A stretch of 64,000 nt of DNA from Thamnaconus septentrionalis (lineage: Eukaryota > Chordata > Actinopteri > Tetraodontiformes > Monacanthidae): contig CM020502.1 in NCBI GenBank assembly GCA_009823395.1, positions 23,173,944 to 23,237,943 of the forward strand. Direction: 5' to 3'. Of this stretch, positions 11,331 to 22,440 are shown piece by piece. Numbering within the stretch: position 1 is the first letter of the stretch; each line of letters opens with the position of its first letter. A program made the position numbers and the translations under genes. The notes beneath the pieces are model-generated. The model made no database searches and was not told the origin of the DNA. It was given only the letters and a program-made list of their open reading frames with translations.

Positions 11331-11676
11331 CACTACCAGTCAAAAGTTTGGACACACCCTATGAATTTAATGTCTTTGCTTTCATTCTACTGCATGATCT
11401 ACTACTTCTCACTGAAGGCATCAAAACTACGTATGAACACGCATGGAATTATGTAGGAAACAATAAACGTGTAAAAAAAAAAAAAAATCTTCAAAATAGC
11501 CACCTTTCATAAAAAGCATGTTTAGAGTTATTTACCGTGTATTTCTTTGCTGCCTATTTACATATATCTTGTTCATATATTTGATGTCTTTAGTAAGTAT
11601 CTACAATGTAGAAAGTACTAAAGATAAAGAAAAAACATTGTATTAGATGGTGTGTCCAAACTTTTCACTGGTAGTG
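11331..11676. mobile_element. Internally deleted Tc1-like element, copy A
   Basis: The element starts CACTACCAGTCAAAAGTTTG and ends with the near-reverse complement CTGGTAGTG, followed by TA; the left flank is TG, probably a decayed TA. These termini and the inner block CATCAAAACTACGTATGAAC match, from memory, the inverted-repeat ends of salmonid-type Tc1 transposons, with the transposase region missing. Length is about 346 bp with no ORF. It shares its internal structure with copy B at 27491-27831, so this is a non-autonomous, MITE-like family that was mobilised by a transposase in trans. Confidence 0.85.
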
Positions 11677-12611
11677 TATGTAATAAAAGCGTCAGGTCTG
11701 ACCCACACTTTGGTGCAGACCGAGTGTTCACGCGGAGGGATCAGTCAGTCCTGATCAATTCTGCATACAAAAAAGGGAAGGTGACGGCACTCCCTCGTTC
11801 CTTCTTGGCGCGAATTTGGCACAGTGCAAAAAAAAAAAAACACGTGAAAGGTTCTTCTGTGGAAAGGAAGGAAAACCACAGCACTACTGTTACCCAACAT
11901 CCTCACCTCATCGATTGAGAGGCGTCAGATGAAGTTTACTCTAATCACAAACATGTATGCTGTCAAACATCCTCGCCCACGAGGCCGCGTTTCGGGGGGT
12001 GAGATCTGCAGGAATCACGACACAAACCAACTCAGAGTGAGGGTCAGCGACAGCCGTTCAAAATAAGGCTGTGTTGGTTCTGTTTGTGAAGTAATAAAGG
12101 AGGTGCTGGCTGTCTTATTCAGGTTCGACTGAGCACTAAAACATTAGAAAAATGGAGCACCTTTCATCAAACCACTTTGAAGATGAGAAGCTCTCCGTGT
12201 TCTTTGTTATGGGCGACTCGGCCCGGGGCCTGCGGTCCTGCAGCCCTGCCATTTGCTGCCACGGTCTGACCTCACCGTCCTTATCGCTCTGATTTTAAAA
12301 AGACATACTGGCATGCACTGAATTCTATCACGGAGCTCTGAGTCGCTGTGAAGTGCTACTTCTCCAAGTTGCAAAAAGAAAAGGGACAGAAGTACAACAC
12401 CCAAATACTAGCACAGGAATGCTGTAGCTTATTAAAATATTACCGTGTTTTGGGCAAAACAAATAATGTTGCCGATACGAATGCAAGACATCTGACAACG
12501 CAATGAGTTTTGGTTTACTTTGTTTAAACCTGATATACCTCAGAGTAGACAATTCTAAATTATATTGCGAGTCAATGTAAGTATTTGTTGTGATTAAAAA
12601 TAGTGGAAGCA

Positions 12612-12759
<148 letters not shown>

Positions 12760-14559
12760 CGAGCTGAGTTCATTCTGAGGTCATCAACAACTAATGCTGA
12801 CACATCATTCCTTTGTCCACCAGTTTCATGTGAGATATACAGTATGTTGTTATAGCCAAGCTTTCATGCCGGAGCATTTCAGTCCACCACTTCATTCCAA
12901 CAGTGACCACATGCTGAACTGCACTCACACTTACCACAATTAGAATGCACTGCATTATCTGTTTATTATGGATTTACTTTACTTGTTGTGTACAAACAAA
13001 ACCATGCATCACTGGCTACAATGCTTTATTTCTTGTTGTTCTACTTATTCCTTAATCTATTCTGAAAGTGTGTTTGTCGCGTGTGTGTAGCTTTGATGTG
13101 CATTTGATTTTTAAGAGTGAATGGATGTGCTGTCTGAGATGTTAGTTGCATGGCAAGTATGTTAATGCCATAAAAAATAAAGTCCATGTTGATTTTTCAG
13201 GATTTGATGAGAAATCTTTCAGTTCCACACAGAGATATGCAACTCTGTTCCGCATTTGTCATCAGTGGAACGTCAAGTACTGTGCATTTCTTTGTCCTGA
13301 AAGAGTTGAATATTTGGGCCTCACAGACAATGAGTTACCCCATATCAAGCTAATGACTCCATAAACACAGTGGCCCTGATAGTTTCTTTAAAGACTTCAC
13401 TCACCAGGTCACATGAGCATCCGTAAAGTTCAATGTGTCTCCAGTGACCTCCAGTAAATTCTTTCTGAATAGTCATGCAAGATGTTCAAGGAGGCAATAG
13501 CTGAATTAACAACAAACTGGCAGTTGTACCGACAAAAAAAATACATTTTCAGGCTGCTCTTGGAAGCCAAGTTAAGATTTGACAATTGAATCAGTGAATG
13601 TATCACACAGCTGTGAGGGGGATTCATCCACTAATTAGGGTCAGCAAGCACTGAAACTGTTCACAGTGGCTGTGGTGACTTTAAAAAAAAAAAAGGCATC
13701 ATGCTTTGAAAAGCAAACACAACACGACTGCAACTTCAAGCTTCAATGCTGGTTTTGAAAAGAGGTATTCTCCTGCGAGGAATATCAACTTTAAATGTAT
13801 TGCTTTGAGAATAAAAGGAAAAAATACTTTTAATTTACAACTCACTGGCTCTAAAAATTGACGCAAGGGAAAACGGCGTCACAATGAAAAGTTAAAGCTA
13901 ATTGTTCGTTCTTTGGGGAAGAGAGGACGACACGCGGTGAGCGGTTACACAGTATACCGAGATTTGTGAGAGGATATTTTTGTCAATTTTGAGTGACAGT
14001 GACAGTCTCTGTTCAAGGGTCTCAGACAGCAGTGAATGATGTCGCTGGTGTTTTAGGTGAACACACTGTATGCTGAGCTCAACGACTAGAAGAAAATTAC
14101 ATTTTGAAAATCTCGCACAAAGAAAAAAAATCGAGACACATACTTTAGACATTGGCTAAATATCACTAAGTCCCAAATATTATCTGCCATAAGATAACCT
14201 GCCAATAAATCCTGGTCAATGAATTGCTTGACTGACATTAGTCTACATTATGTAATATGTCTGCAGAGAGAAGTGAACCAAGCTGCAGAGAAGCAGGGGC
14301 GCCCAGCCTATTCTCCTTTTTTCCCAGCTAAAATTCTGCCATCACCTGATTTCATTTGAACAACATGATCCTCTGCTGGATCGCGAGCCGAGGCTCTGAC
14401 ATGGGACGACGCTGCGGGGCGGCGGCAGCGATCCCGGTGCCTTTTAATTGGATAAGGAGTGATCTCTTGAGCCGGACACTAACAGGTGCTCGAAAGGAGG
14501 CTTCACTTTTTTTCTCTTTGCCTCGACCAGGGTAATTTGCTTTAAAGAGCAACGCCAAC

Positions 14560-16145
14560 GTGCATTTTAAAAACCGGCAATCGACGCCGATGAGGGGTGG
14601 AGGAGGGAGCGGCGTTGACGCACGTCACCGACGCGCGGTGACACTTGGCGTTAACACGGGCGTTAGAATCAAGTGGTGATTCGAAGCGACGTGCCATTTC
14701 GTTCGGAGGTTTCAAGGCAACGAGGTGGCCAGAGAGAGAGAGAGAGAGAGACAGAGAGAGGGGCCACTTGAACAGAGTGAAGGCTGAAAGCTACGACTCG
14801 ATAATGATAACGGTGGAGGAGAGCCGCTTCCCTTTATAGATTCCCCCACCTCCACCACCACCTCCGCGGTGGGGAGTTCGAGCTCGATCCAAAAGGCTCG
14901 GCCGCCAAGATGTTGTGCACGCTTAACGCAAAGGCACCGTTCAAGATTGAGGGGGGAGGAAGGTGAAAAATTGGTGTCGATCAGATAAAAGGAAGCCTCG
15001 ACACAGAACCCGCAGCCGATGCCCTCCTTCCCTCCCTCGCACCGGATGGAGGCTATACTTCTTTGACACGCAGCGGGCAGAACACCCACAACGTCCCGAG
15101 TTATAGTTTTTTTTTTTTTTTTTTTTTATGATTTGGACATCCGACGAGACGGTCTTCTCGCCGTGGTGACAATCAATCGCCGGAATAACTTGCATATATT
15201 GGATTGCCTCAACGCACCACGCTGTCCGCGTGCCACACTCGGACAGAGCTGGTCGAGGCTGGTTTAGCGAAAACGCCGCGGTCCCAAAAAGAAAACCCCT
15301 GGCGACATTTCGTTTCCGCCTGTTTAATAGACGAGGTGGCAAACGGTGCGAGTAGTATGAGGGTGTGAATTTTAAAAAGAAAAAGACATGCAGGGCAAAT
15401 TCGCGTCACGTCAAACGCAGCCGTCCGACGTCTCGCCGCGGCTAGCGAGCGGGTTCACTGACAGCCTCGGAGCGACGAGCCTCGATTGGGGAAACCGTCA
15501 ATCTGTCGGCCACCGTTTAGACTGAAAGGCACCTGGAGATACAGTTTCGTTTAAAATAAATAAATAAATAATAACACGAACGACATGGTTCCAGGGTGGC
15601 ATGCAACGCTAGCCGACTAGCTCGCGTGCATTAGCTCGCATGCACTCTAAAGACAGGATGGGGAGAATGTAAATGCAAATACGGCCCCCAAAAAAAGAAA
15701 GAAAAGAAAAGAAACTTCCAAACGGGGTGACAAGTGTGAAAACTTGCTCCAGTCGAAAGGCAGAAGTCGACGCGAGGTGAAGACAAACCCCGCGGTGGTG
15801 GTGGCGGGGCTTGGGTGAAATGAAAGCAAGCATCCCGACTGTGGGAACCAACCTGGGGCTTTGGGGCTGCGAGACGCCCGATGTCAGAACGTATCCAACA
15901 TATAACGTTAGCTCACAACGTTAGCCTGACATAAAGCTAACCACCCAGAGGCACTCACCCACCGGTGCCTGGCCCTCGTTGATAAGTGTGAACGCGCGAT
16001 AAAAGAAAAAAAGAAAAAGAAAATGTAGAGCCGGCCGTCAGCAGCCTCTCCCCGTGCAACGTCAGGCACCCCGGGAGCAAAACCCTCCTTTGCCGAGGCG
16101 TTATTTCGCCCCGAGACCGGAAAATATAAGCGAATGATACTCACC
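14560..16145. other. CpG-rich intron segment next to the promoter
   Basis: The GC- and CpG-rich character continues left of the candidate first exon. It includes CG-dense stretches around 14560-14650, 14860-15020 and 15180-15480, a poly-T run at 15109-15127 and a GA run at 14731-14760. Several good donors are present on the minus strand, so alternative first exons could lie here. No conserved open frame was recognised. Confidence 0.45.
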
Positions 16146-16560
16146 CCGTTCTCTGAAGTGCACCCCGGATCCCTTTCTCTCCCGAACTCCCCCTCAGTCT
16201 CAGCAGAGACTGGACTCTCTACCCCGAGCTGAGGTAAAGTTCCGCCCACTGCGCTGTCACAACCACGAGCGATTTGTACGGCCAAGTTGACTACGGCTCT
16301 CTTTTCGGCAGTTTCGTGCGCACGTCCACCTGACCGGAAACGACGAAACACGTAGTATTTATTACGGGACGATCAAATAAGTATCAGTGGAGTGGGGTTA
16401 CATTATGGCGATTTGTTTCCTCGCGTTGCTGGATTTTATTTTCTTTCACGCCTGTAAACTACTCTGACCGAAATTAAAGACTTCAAAGGCGAACTTCAAG
16501 GCCGTTTTTATTTTTTTTAGCGCTGCTCGGACGAAGGCGGAAGTGACGGTGGTATAACCA
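16145..16560 (-). other. atp2b1: Candidate non-coding first exon of atp2b1
   Basis: The minus-strand sequence at 16145 matches an excellent splice donor, GAACGGG/GTGAGTATC (GT at 16144-16143), inside CpG-rich DNA. This makes it the best candidate donor of a first exon spliced to the acceptor at 7716-7715. The upstream end is approximate: a CCAAT box lies at 16658-16662 and an ETS-like CTTCCG at about 16537-16542, both on the minus strand, which suggests initiation around 16.5 kb. A second strong donor (GGTGG/GTGAGT, GT at 15958-15957) offers an alternative or longer first exon. No coding potential is claimed. Confidence 0.45.
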
Positions 16561-16960
16561 TCACGCCTCGCTCAGTATCTTTCCGTAAGCGCCACCACCG
16601 GGGACATGTGATGCACGTCAAAAGAAGGATGGGTACGGACGGCTGGTGTGGATTCCCATTGGCTCATCCGGCATATCAGTCGCCTATGGAAACGGTTACG
16701 TCATGATCCCCTCGTACTACCTCTCTGCTCCCGTGTCTTTATCATAACACGATTATTCAACAGCTGCCCCCCTCTCCCCTCGCTCCTCCCCACGCCAGAA
16801 TGATGCGGCCGATGAAAAGTAGCCCAAATCTCATCGGACCACCGTTTTTTTTTTTTTTTGCTGTTCAGGCAGCCCGGACTCCACCTCAGCTACACAGGGA
16901 CTCTTCCCTAGACGCCTAATCAAACCTGACGTCATTCTTTCCATGACGTAGGCCCCCCGA
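16146..16960 (-). promoter_or_regulatory. CpG-rich promoter zone of atp2b1 with CRE sites
   Basis: This stretch has many CpG dinucleotides; I count about 17 in 16201-16380. It contains an inverted CCAAT box at 16658-16662, correctly oriented for minus-strand transcription, an ETS-like site near 16540, and three cAMP-response-type sites: TTACGTCA at 16696-16703, perfect TGACGTCA at 16927-16934 and half-site TGACGTA at 16944-16950. No TATA box stands out. These features fit the housekeeping, CpG-island promoter expected for PMCA1. Divergent transcription to the right is possible but not shown by any ORF. Confidence 0.55.
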
Positions 16961-19900
16961 GTCGATTCCTGTATATTCTATGTGTTTCCTTTGGCAATTC
17001 TTTTCATTTTCTTTTCTTTTTTTTTCTTTTTTTTTTTTTAAAGGAACCACTTTCCAGACCATGAATCTTGGGATTATGGAGCAACTCAGAGAAATACATT
17101 CAACTCTGAATGAAAAAAGAAGTGATTACATGTTAATACAAAGGAAATTAAAAGAAAAAAAATACAACTACAGAATCATGCACCTAACTGCAAATTATTT
17201 GTCCAGTAATGAAACTGACTGTCAAAAACACCTTGGTAAATCATTGAGGACTCCCAAGTTTGAACAAGGCTGGTAGATGATGAACCAAGAAGCACTTTGA
17301 GATTCAACTTAAGGTTGAACCCTTGGTGTAATATGCTTGCTGTCTTGCCATAATGGGTTTTATGATTAACACAAGAGCCCAAAGATCAAGGGTAGCGTTC
17401 ACCTCTTTAAATTTGTTAAAATGGAAAAAGTTAAAGATATTGATGTAAAAGCCTAATTTAAATATCTGATAATGTTTTATTTTGATATATTTAGTCACAA
17501 AAATAGACACTCTGCAACACTGAAGCAGAAGTGAACCATTCAAGTTGACTCACGCTATCATTTTTGTCCCTCATTATTGTAATTTGACTGAAATGATGCC
17601 ATCAGTTAAATGAATCTAGCAGTTTTCTGTCAGGCTGTAGTTTATCACATGCACTCAACAACAGCACTAGCCGCCACTGAGCTGCTAATCCAGGCCTTCC
17701 ATCCTTGTAGAGCGTAAGTAGAGACAAGAACTATTTTTATATTCCTGCAATTTTTCCGGTTCACCGTCGGTGGTTTCAGTGGCTTTCTGATTGGCAGCCT
17801 GCCGTGTTTCGCGTTGGGCCACCCCGGAGCAGATGTCCCTCTGACATGACACTGCAACAGCTTCTTTCCCCCCCGTCCCCCATCGGCCAAACAATCTTTC
17901 TTTCTACTTCCAAAATCCTGTTCATGAATGCTTGACAAGACAATTAGCTGAAGAAAACAAAATCATTTGAATGTGAGTGCTATAAAGGATATTGTCTGCA
18001 CGAACATCAGGGGGGGAAAAACACAGATTTACAACATTTAATTGGAATTACTTGGATTGCATGTTACAACAGATGGAAAGGCATCATACAGACTAAATAA
18101 AGCAAAAGTGGGAAGGAGAACTCAGTGATGAAATGAGTTGGCTTTCATGCATACACAGCAGACTGCAGAAGATTAAAGTGAAGGAGACTAACTTGAAAGC
18201 CTATACAATTTATAACTCAGACAGCATAGTGCATGTTATCGCTAACCCCTGCTTTTTGATATTTCACTAGTTCTCACATCTTTCCTGCAGCAGCTTTGAT
18301 GTCACGGCATAAATGACAAAATCTGAGTAGGTCCATGGTCTGGCCTACTGTAGATACATAGTGGCACAATATAACCTCTTCCTATAAAGTGGATGAGCTT
18401 TTTATGCATACATAAATGTATACTATTCACAAATGAAAACAACAGTAGTGACTGTATCTAATTTAAACTAGCTCGAGTTCATGCCAACAGACCCCATAAC
18501 ACACAGCCATTAGACTTAAACTTAGTATAATATGATTAAGTCCTTGAAAGTGTGCTACATGAAACACGAAATGTGCTTCAAATTAAAAAAAGAAAAAAAG
18601 TCACGCAGAACCCATTCACTTGCATTCCTTTTCGGCTGGTAGCTGATGTTTATCAATCGCCCGCCTCAGTAAGGTGCCTTGTGCCATCAAAGCCTGTTTG
18701 CTCACTAGAAACCACTTCATCACAGTTTCTGTCCATTTAAACACCGAGCGACCGCAGAAGTGAGCAAGACGCTGGATCCCCGTGCAGAGGGCCCTTTAGC
18801 TGTATCCACATCACAATCTGCAAGCTGTCTGGGTGTTTGACTTGTCAAAGTAGACAGTGAATTATTTACTTATGCAAATCTATCTGCAGCAGAGGGGTGA
18901 GCTGCAGTCTTGGAAGCCACTGTGCTGCATAAAGTTCTTTCAAGTTATTTTTTTTTTCATCCCCAAACTGAGAAGGCCAATCATTTTCCCCACAGCTGTT
19001 GACTGCGTCTTGCTGTTGATTTAGTTTCACGGTGGAAATTTGCCATATGCTCTGGAGCATCTTGTGAACTACAGTAAATGTCAAGTGTCATTAGACTTTG
19101 TGCATGCTAATGTGTTGTTCATGCTGTCTGAGTAAGCATTAACGATGAGGGCCGGGACACAAGACTCCCAAAACGGGGATGTTGCCTCCAGGGTGACTTC
19201 AGCATTAAAACGCATTTGATTATTAATTTTGGGTTTTGAAGAGAGAGCACCTCATCTCCAAGGAAACAAACAGGAAACAAAAATGAAAAAAACAAAAAGT
19301 TTGAAAGAAGAGTTTGAGAAGAAATAGGACAGCTACGGTCGCGTGTGTGCGGTATGTGTGTTTATCCCAACATAGAACTTTAATTACTGGGGGTAAAAAG
19401 CTCTACACACCATGAGACAAGGAAGCCTGACAGATAATTGCAGGTTCAGACTGAGAGCGTCTCACAAACTGGCACCGTTAGACTGCGTCTGCAGCTCCCA
19501 AGCTCAGTGACAGGCCAAGTTGTGGACACAAAATCTTAAACCCCACACCCTCCCTTTTTTTGATAACAGCCTTCTGTGAACCGATTAGAACATTTGCACA
19601 TGAAGCAGTGCACGGCAGCGCAGCTGGAGGGAATAAAACAGGGGGAAAGATAAATCCTGAGCTACGCAGAGATTATCGCTTATTGCCCAAACAATTTTTA
19701 AATAAACATACGACTAGTGGTGGAAATGCCTGAGGCGCTCACATAGAGATCATGTGCCTCTTGCTACTAAGTGGAAAATGTGAACGAGACGAGATCTCCA
19801 CAAGGCCTCTTGCAAAACCGCGCTCCTATCAGCAGGCACACGCTGTATGAAAATTGCTTCCTCTGGTCAACAGATCTCTCGGCACTGCTTTGTTTCTTAA

Positions 19901-21975
19901 ACGGACATGGGTCAGATTTTCCACTGGCTCAGCACATTGCCAAAGACGTGTACGTGGGGCATTAAGGTGCTTCCTTCTTTTGAAGGGGAAGAGGAAAAAC
20001 TGGGTTGCATACTTCAGAGCCCTTGACGGGTGTTGACGATGTAGAGGAATTTTACAAGTACATATCAAAGGTCCTGTGTTCTTAATGCAGCCTTGCTTGA
20101 TTTAATGCTAAACAAACTAACAAAAAAAAGCTTTTAAAGATTTCCACAAAGCAGCATATTGAGCCCTGTGTTGACAGCCTCCCACCATAACACCCGGTTT
20201 TTGCTTCCTGCTGAAACTGATGCCTTGCTGGAAGTCCCACATGTATGGAAGGGGACAAAAACAAGGTGATTAGCGGTTTGGGACCAACGTCAGGCTGGGA
20301 GTGTTAACTTGGGAGAGCTTATCACAGCCAGAGCCCTTTGTGACATCACAGAGAGCTGTTTTTCTTTTGTTTTTTTTCCGACATACATGTTTTTTTGAAA
20401 AGCAGAGCAAGCAAAATTAGCAAAGGATGGACCTTTCTCATATCTAGGGCCACATTGCTGTTGGACCTTTAATTAAACACAAATAGAAGAAAATCTTTGC
20501 TTTTTTAAATTGTTCTAACAATTGTGGCCTTGTTGGCCACAGAGTTAAGAAAGCCGCTTTAGCAAGAGGCTACCTAGACCCGTTATTTCAGCGAGACAGC
20601 GGCTATATCAATCCGACAAAGTTTATATTAAGGATGGGTATTGCACATAATAACAAACCTTTCTTATCAAACACGTTATTAGTCCACCGCAATGACTGTA
20701 ATCACATATCTCCCGGGGTCCACAGATGTCCAAACAACGCTTTATGTCGTCTCGGGGAATCCGCAATTACGTGATTAACATGAGGACACTGCTGACTGGG
20801 GAAAAACAACTGGACGCACAAGAGGCGCAAATTACACCTATGCCGCAGGTAAACATCTCCCGACGTGAAGCGAAGCCCTGTTGAGCGGCGAGCACACAAA
20901 GATCCCCCTTGTGCGCACGCAGGCTCGAGGCGGGCCTCAGTTGCGACTGAAGCGGGCCGTCCTCGGCCTGCGCGTGTTTGTGTTTCCAACTACCGCTGGA
21001 ATTTACTGCAGGCAGCGGCGAGGGCGGCCGCACCGAGGTGGACGACGTGCGGGATAAAAGCCAGAGTTGTCGGGAAGGGAGAGCTGCGTGGAAAGAACTT
21101 GAGAGAGCGACGCAACAAGAGATTTAGAAAAGGGAAACAAAGGTTGAAGTAAAAAAAAAAAAGGCGGATAGGGCGGTGGGAGGTCAGACGGGACAGACAT
21201 TACAGCGTTATTGCAAAAAAAAAAAAAAAACCCAAGAGTCAGCAAATTAGCTTGAACTGGAAAAAAGGGGATGCTAAAACAAAAGCTGGGTGTGAGCATA
21301 GCGCATGAGAGAGCCTCAGCTGCTGTGTGTACGTGCAAGCGTGCGCGCGCATGAGAAGGCAACAGTCGTCTTACTCAGCCCTGAGCAAGCAGTGCTGAGA
21401 TTACCCAAGTTTCCACTCGCAAACAATAATTCGCCCAAAGTGCCCATTGAGGTGAGGCAGGCCGGTGACCCACCCGGAGCAAGACGTGGGCGTGTGGGAG
21501 CGAAGGGAGGCTGTGTATGGTTATGGCACGCTCGCAAAATATAAACCTGCGCCCGTGTCAAACAAGAGCCATAGAAGGGGTGTTAACCACAGCGGTTGGC
21601 TGGGGGAGGAAGGGAGGAGGTGAGGGAGGAGCGGAGGGAGTGCCACCGCCATCCAGGACATGTTTTCCATGGGTCTGTTTTCCATCCATATCTCTCGTAT
21701 TTACACTCGGCTAAGGCCTGCAGCTGAGCAGGAAAGTGTGTTTCGCCCAGGCCAGTGAACATCTTACATGTCGTAAAAATGTAGGGCATGTAAATAGTCT
21801 TGATTGAATTAGCGCCGAGGCGGAGAAGCCACCTGAGAGTCCACATTTAGACTCGGGGCGCGCAAGCGCTGGCGGAAAAAAAACACTGCGGCCGCTGCGG
21901 TCGATCCAGAGTGAAAGCGCCTGATGGGTACCAAAAGTAAGGAGCTCCAGACATGAGACTGGGAGTGAGGGGGAA
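16960..21975. other. Upstream DNA without recognised genes
   Basis: About 5 kb of mainly AT-rich unique sequence right of the promoter. It contains a T-rich run at 17008-17039 and a degenerate repeat copy at 18322-18506. The 20.8-21.7 kb part is more GC-rich. No coding exon was recognised on either strand. Confidence 0.6.
18322..18506. repeat. Degenerate interspersed repeat, copy 1
   Basis: The segment around CTACTGTAGATACATAGTGG aligns with 29260-29310 (CAACTGTAGCTACATAGTGG) at roughly three quarters identity over about 55 bases. The distal part, TGCCAACAGACCCC then ACACA, resembles the end of a repeat I recall from several teleost genomes. The family name is not assigned. Confidence 0.5.
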
Positions 21976-21977
21976 TA

Positions 21978-22440
21978 AATTGTGGCCACAATATAGATCT
22001 AACATGCACACAAAATATAAATTTGTTCCAACAAAATATTGATTTTTTTTCTCACAAAAAATGAATGTTTCAACAAAATATTAACTTGTTAACACAAAAT
22101 ACTAAGTTGTTCCAAAAAAAGAAATATATATATTAATTTGTGGTCAAAAAATATAATGTGTGCCCAAAGTACTTATTTGTGGCCACGAAATAGGTGTCAC
22201 GTGCGCGCAAAATATGTAGTAACTGCAGTAGCCTGCGGGATGTCCTTGAGGTAAGTATCTTTCCTCGTTCTCTCAATCTCTAGTTGATAGGTCCCACATC
22301 TAGACCATTATTTGATTTGGCTTTTGCTTAATACTTATATTACAACAGGTAGCTGATGTTAGCACACTATTTCATGGCCACAAACAAGTACTTTGATCGC
22401 ACCTTACATTTATTTTGCGGGGACCGGGTATATGTATATT
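21978..22440. repeat. Tandem and inverted repeat block
   Basis: An AT-rich array of about eight imperfect units of roughly 20-24 bases (pattern CACAAAATATnAATTTGTTCC) runs from 21978 to about 22220. One 26-base arm at 22166-22191 (AAAGTACTTATTTGTGGCC...) recurs inverted at 22369-22394 with two transitions. The mix of direct and inverted copies with GTGGCCAC cores suggests a DNA-transposon-like end structure or a degenerate satellite. No coding capacity. Confidence 0.7.

Noticed and set aside
16980..17276. 98-codon frame right of the promoter as a divergent gene
   Set aside because: It starts in a T-rich run, has no recognised domain and its composition follows the AT-rich surroundings.
21978..22220. 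CRISPR-like spaced repeats
   Set aside because: Units are contiguous, imperfect and AT-rich, without unique spacers, in a vertebrate-type genome.
22244..22256. Strong plus-strand splice donor (GAGGTAAGTATC)
   Set aside because: No open frame or acceptor pairs with it and it lies beside a repeat block; single donor matches are expected by chance.
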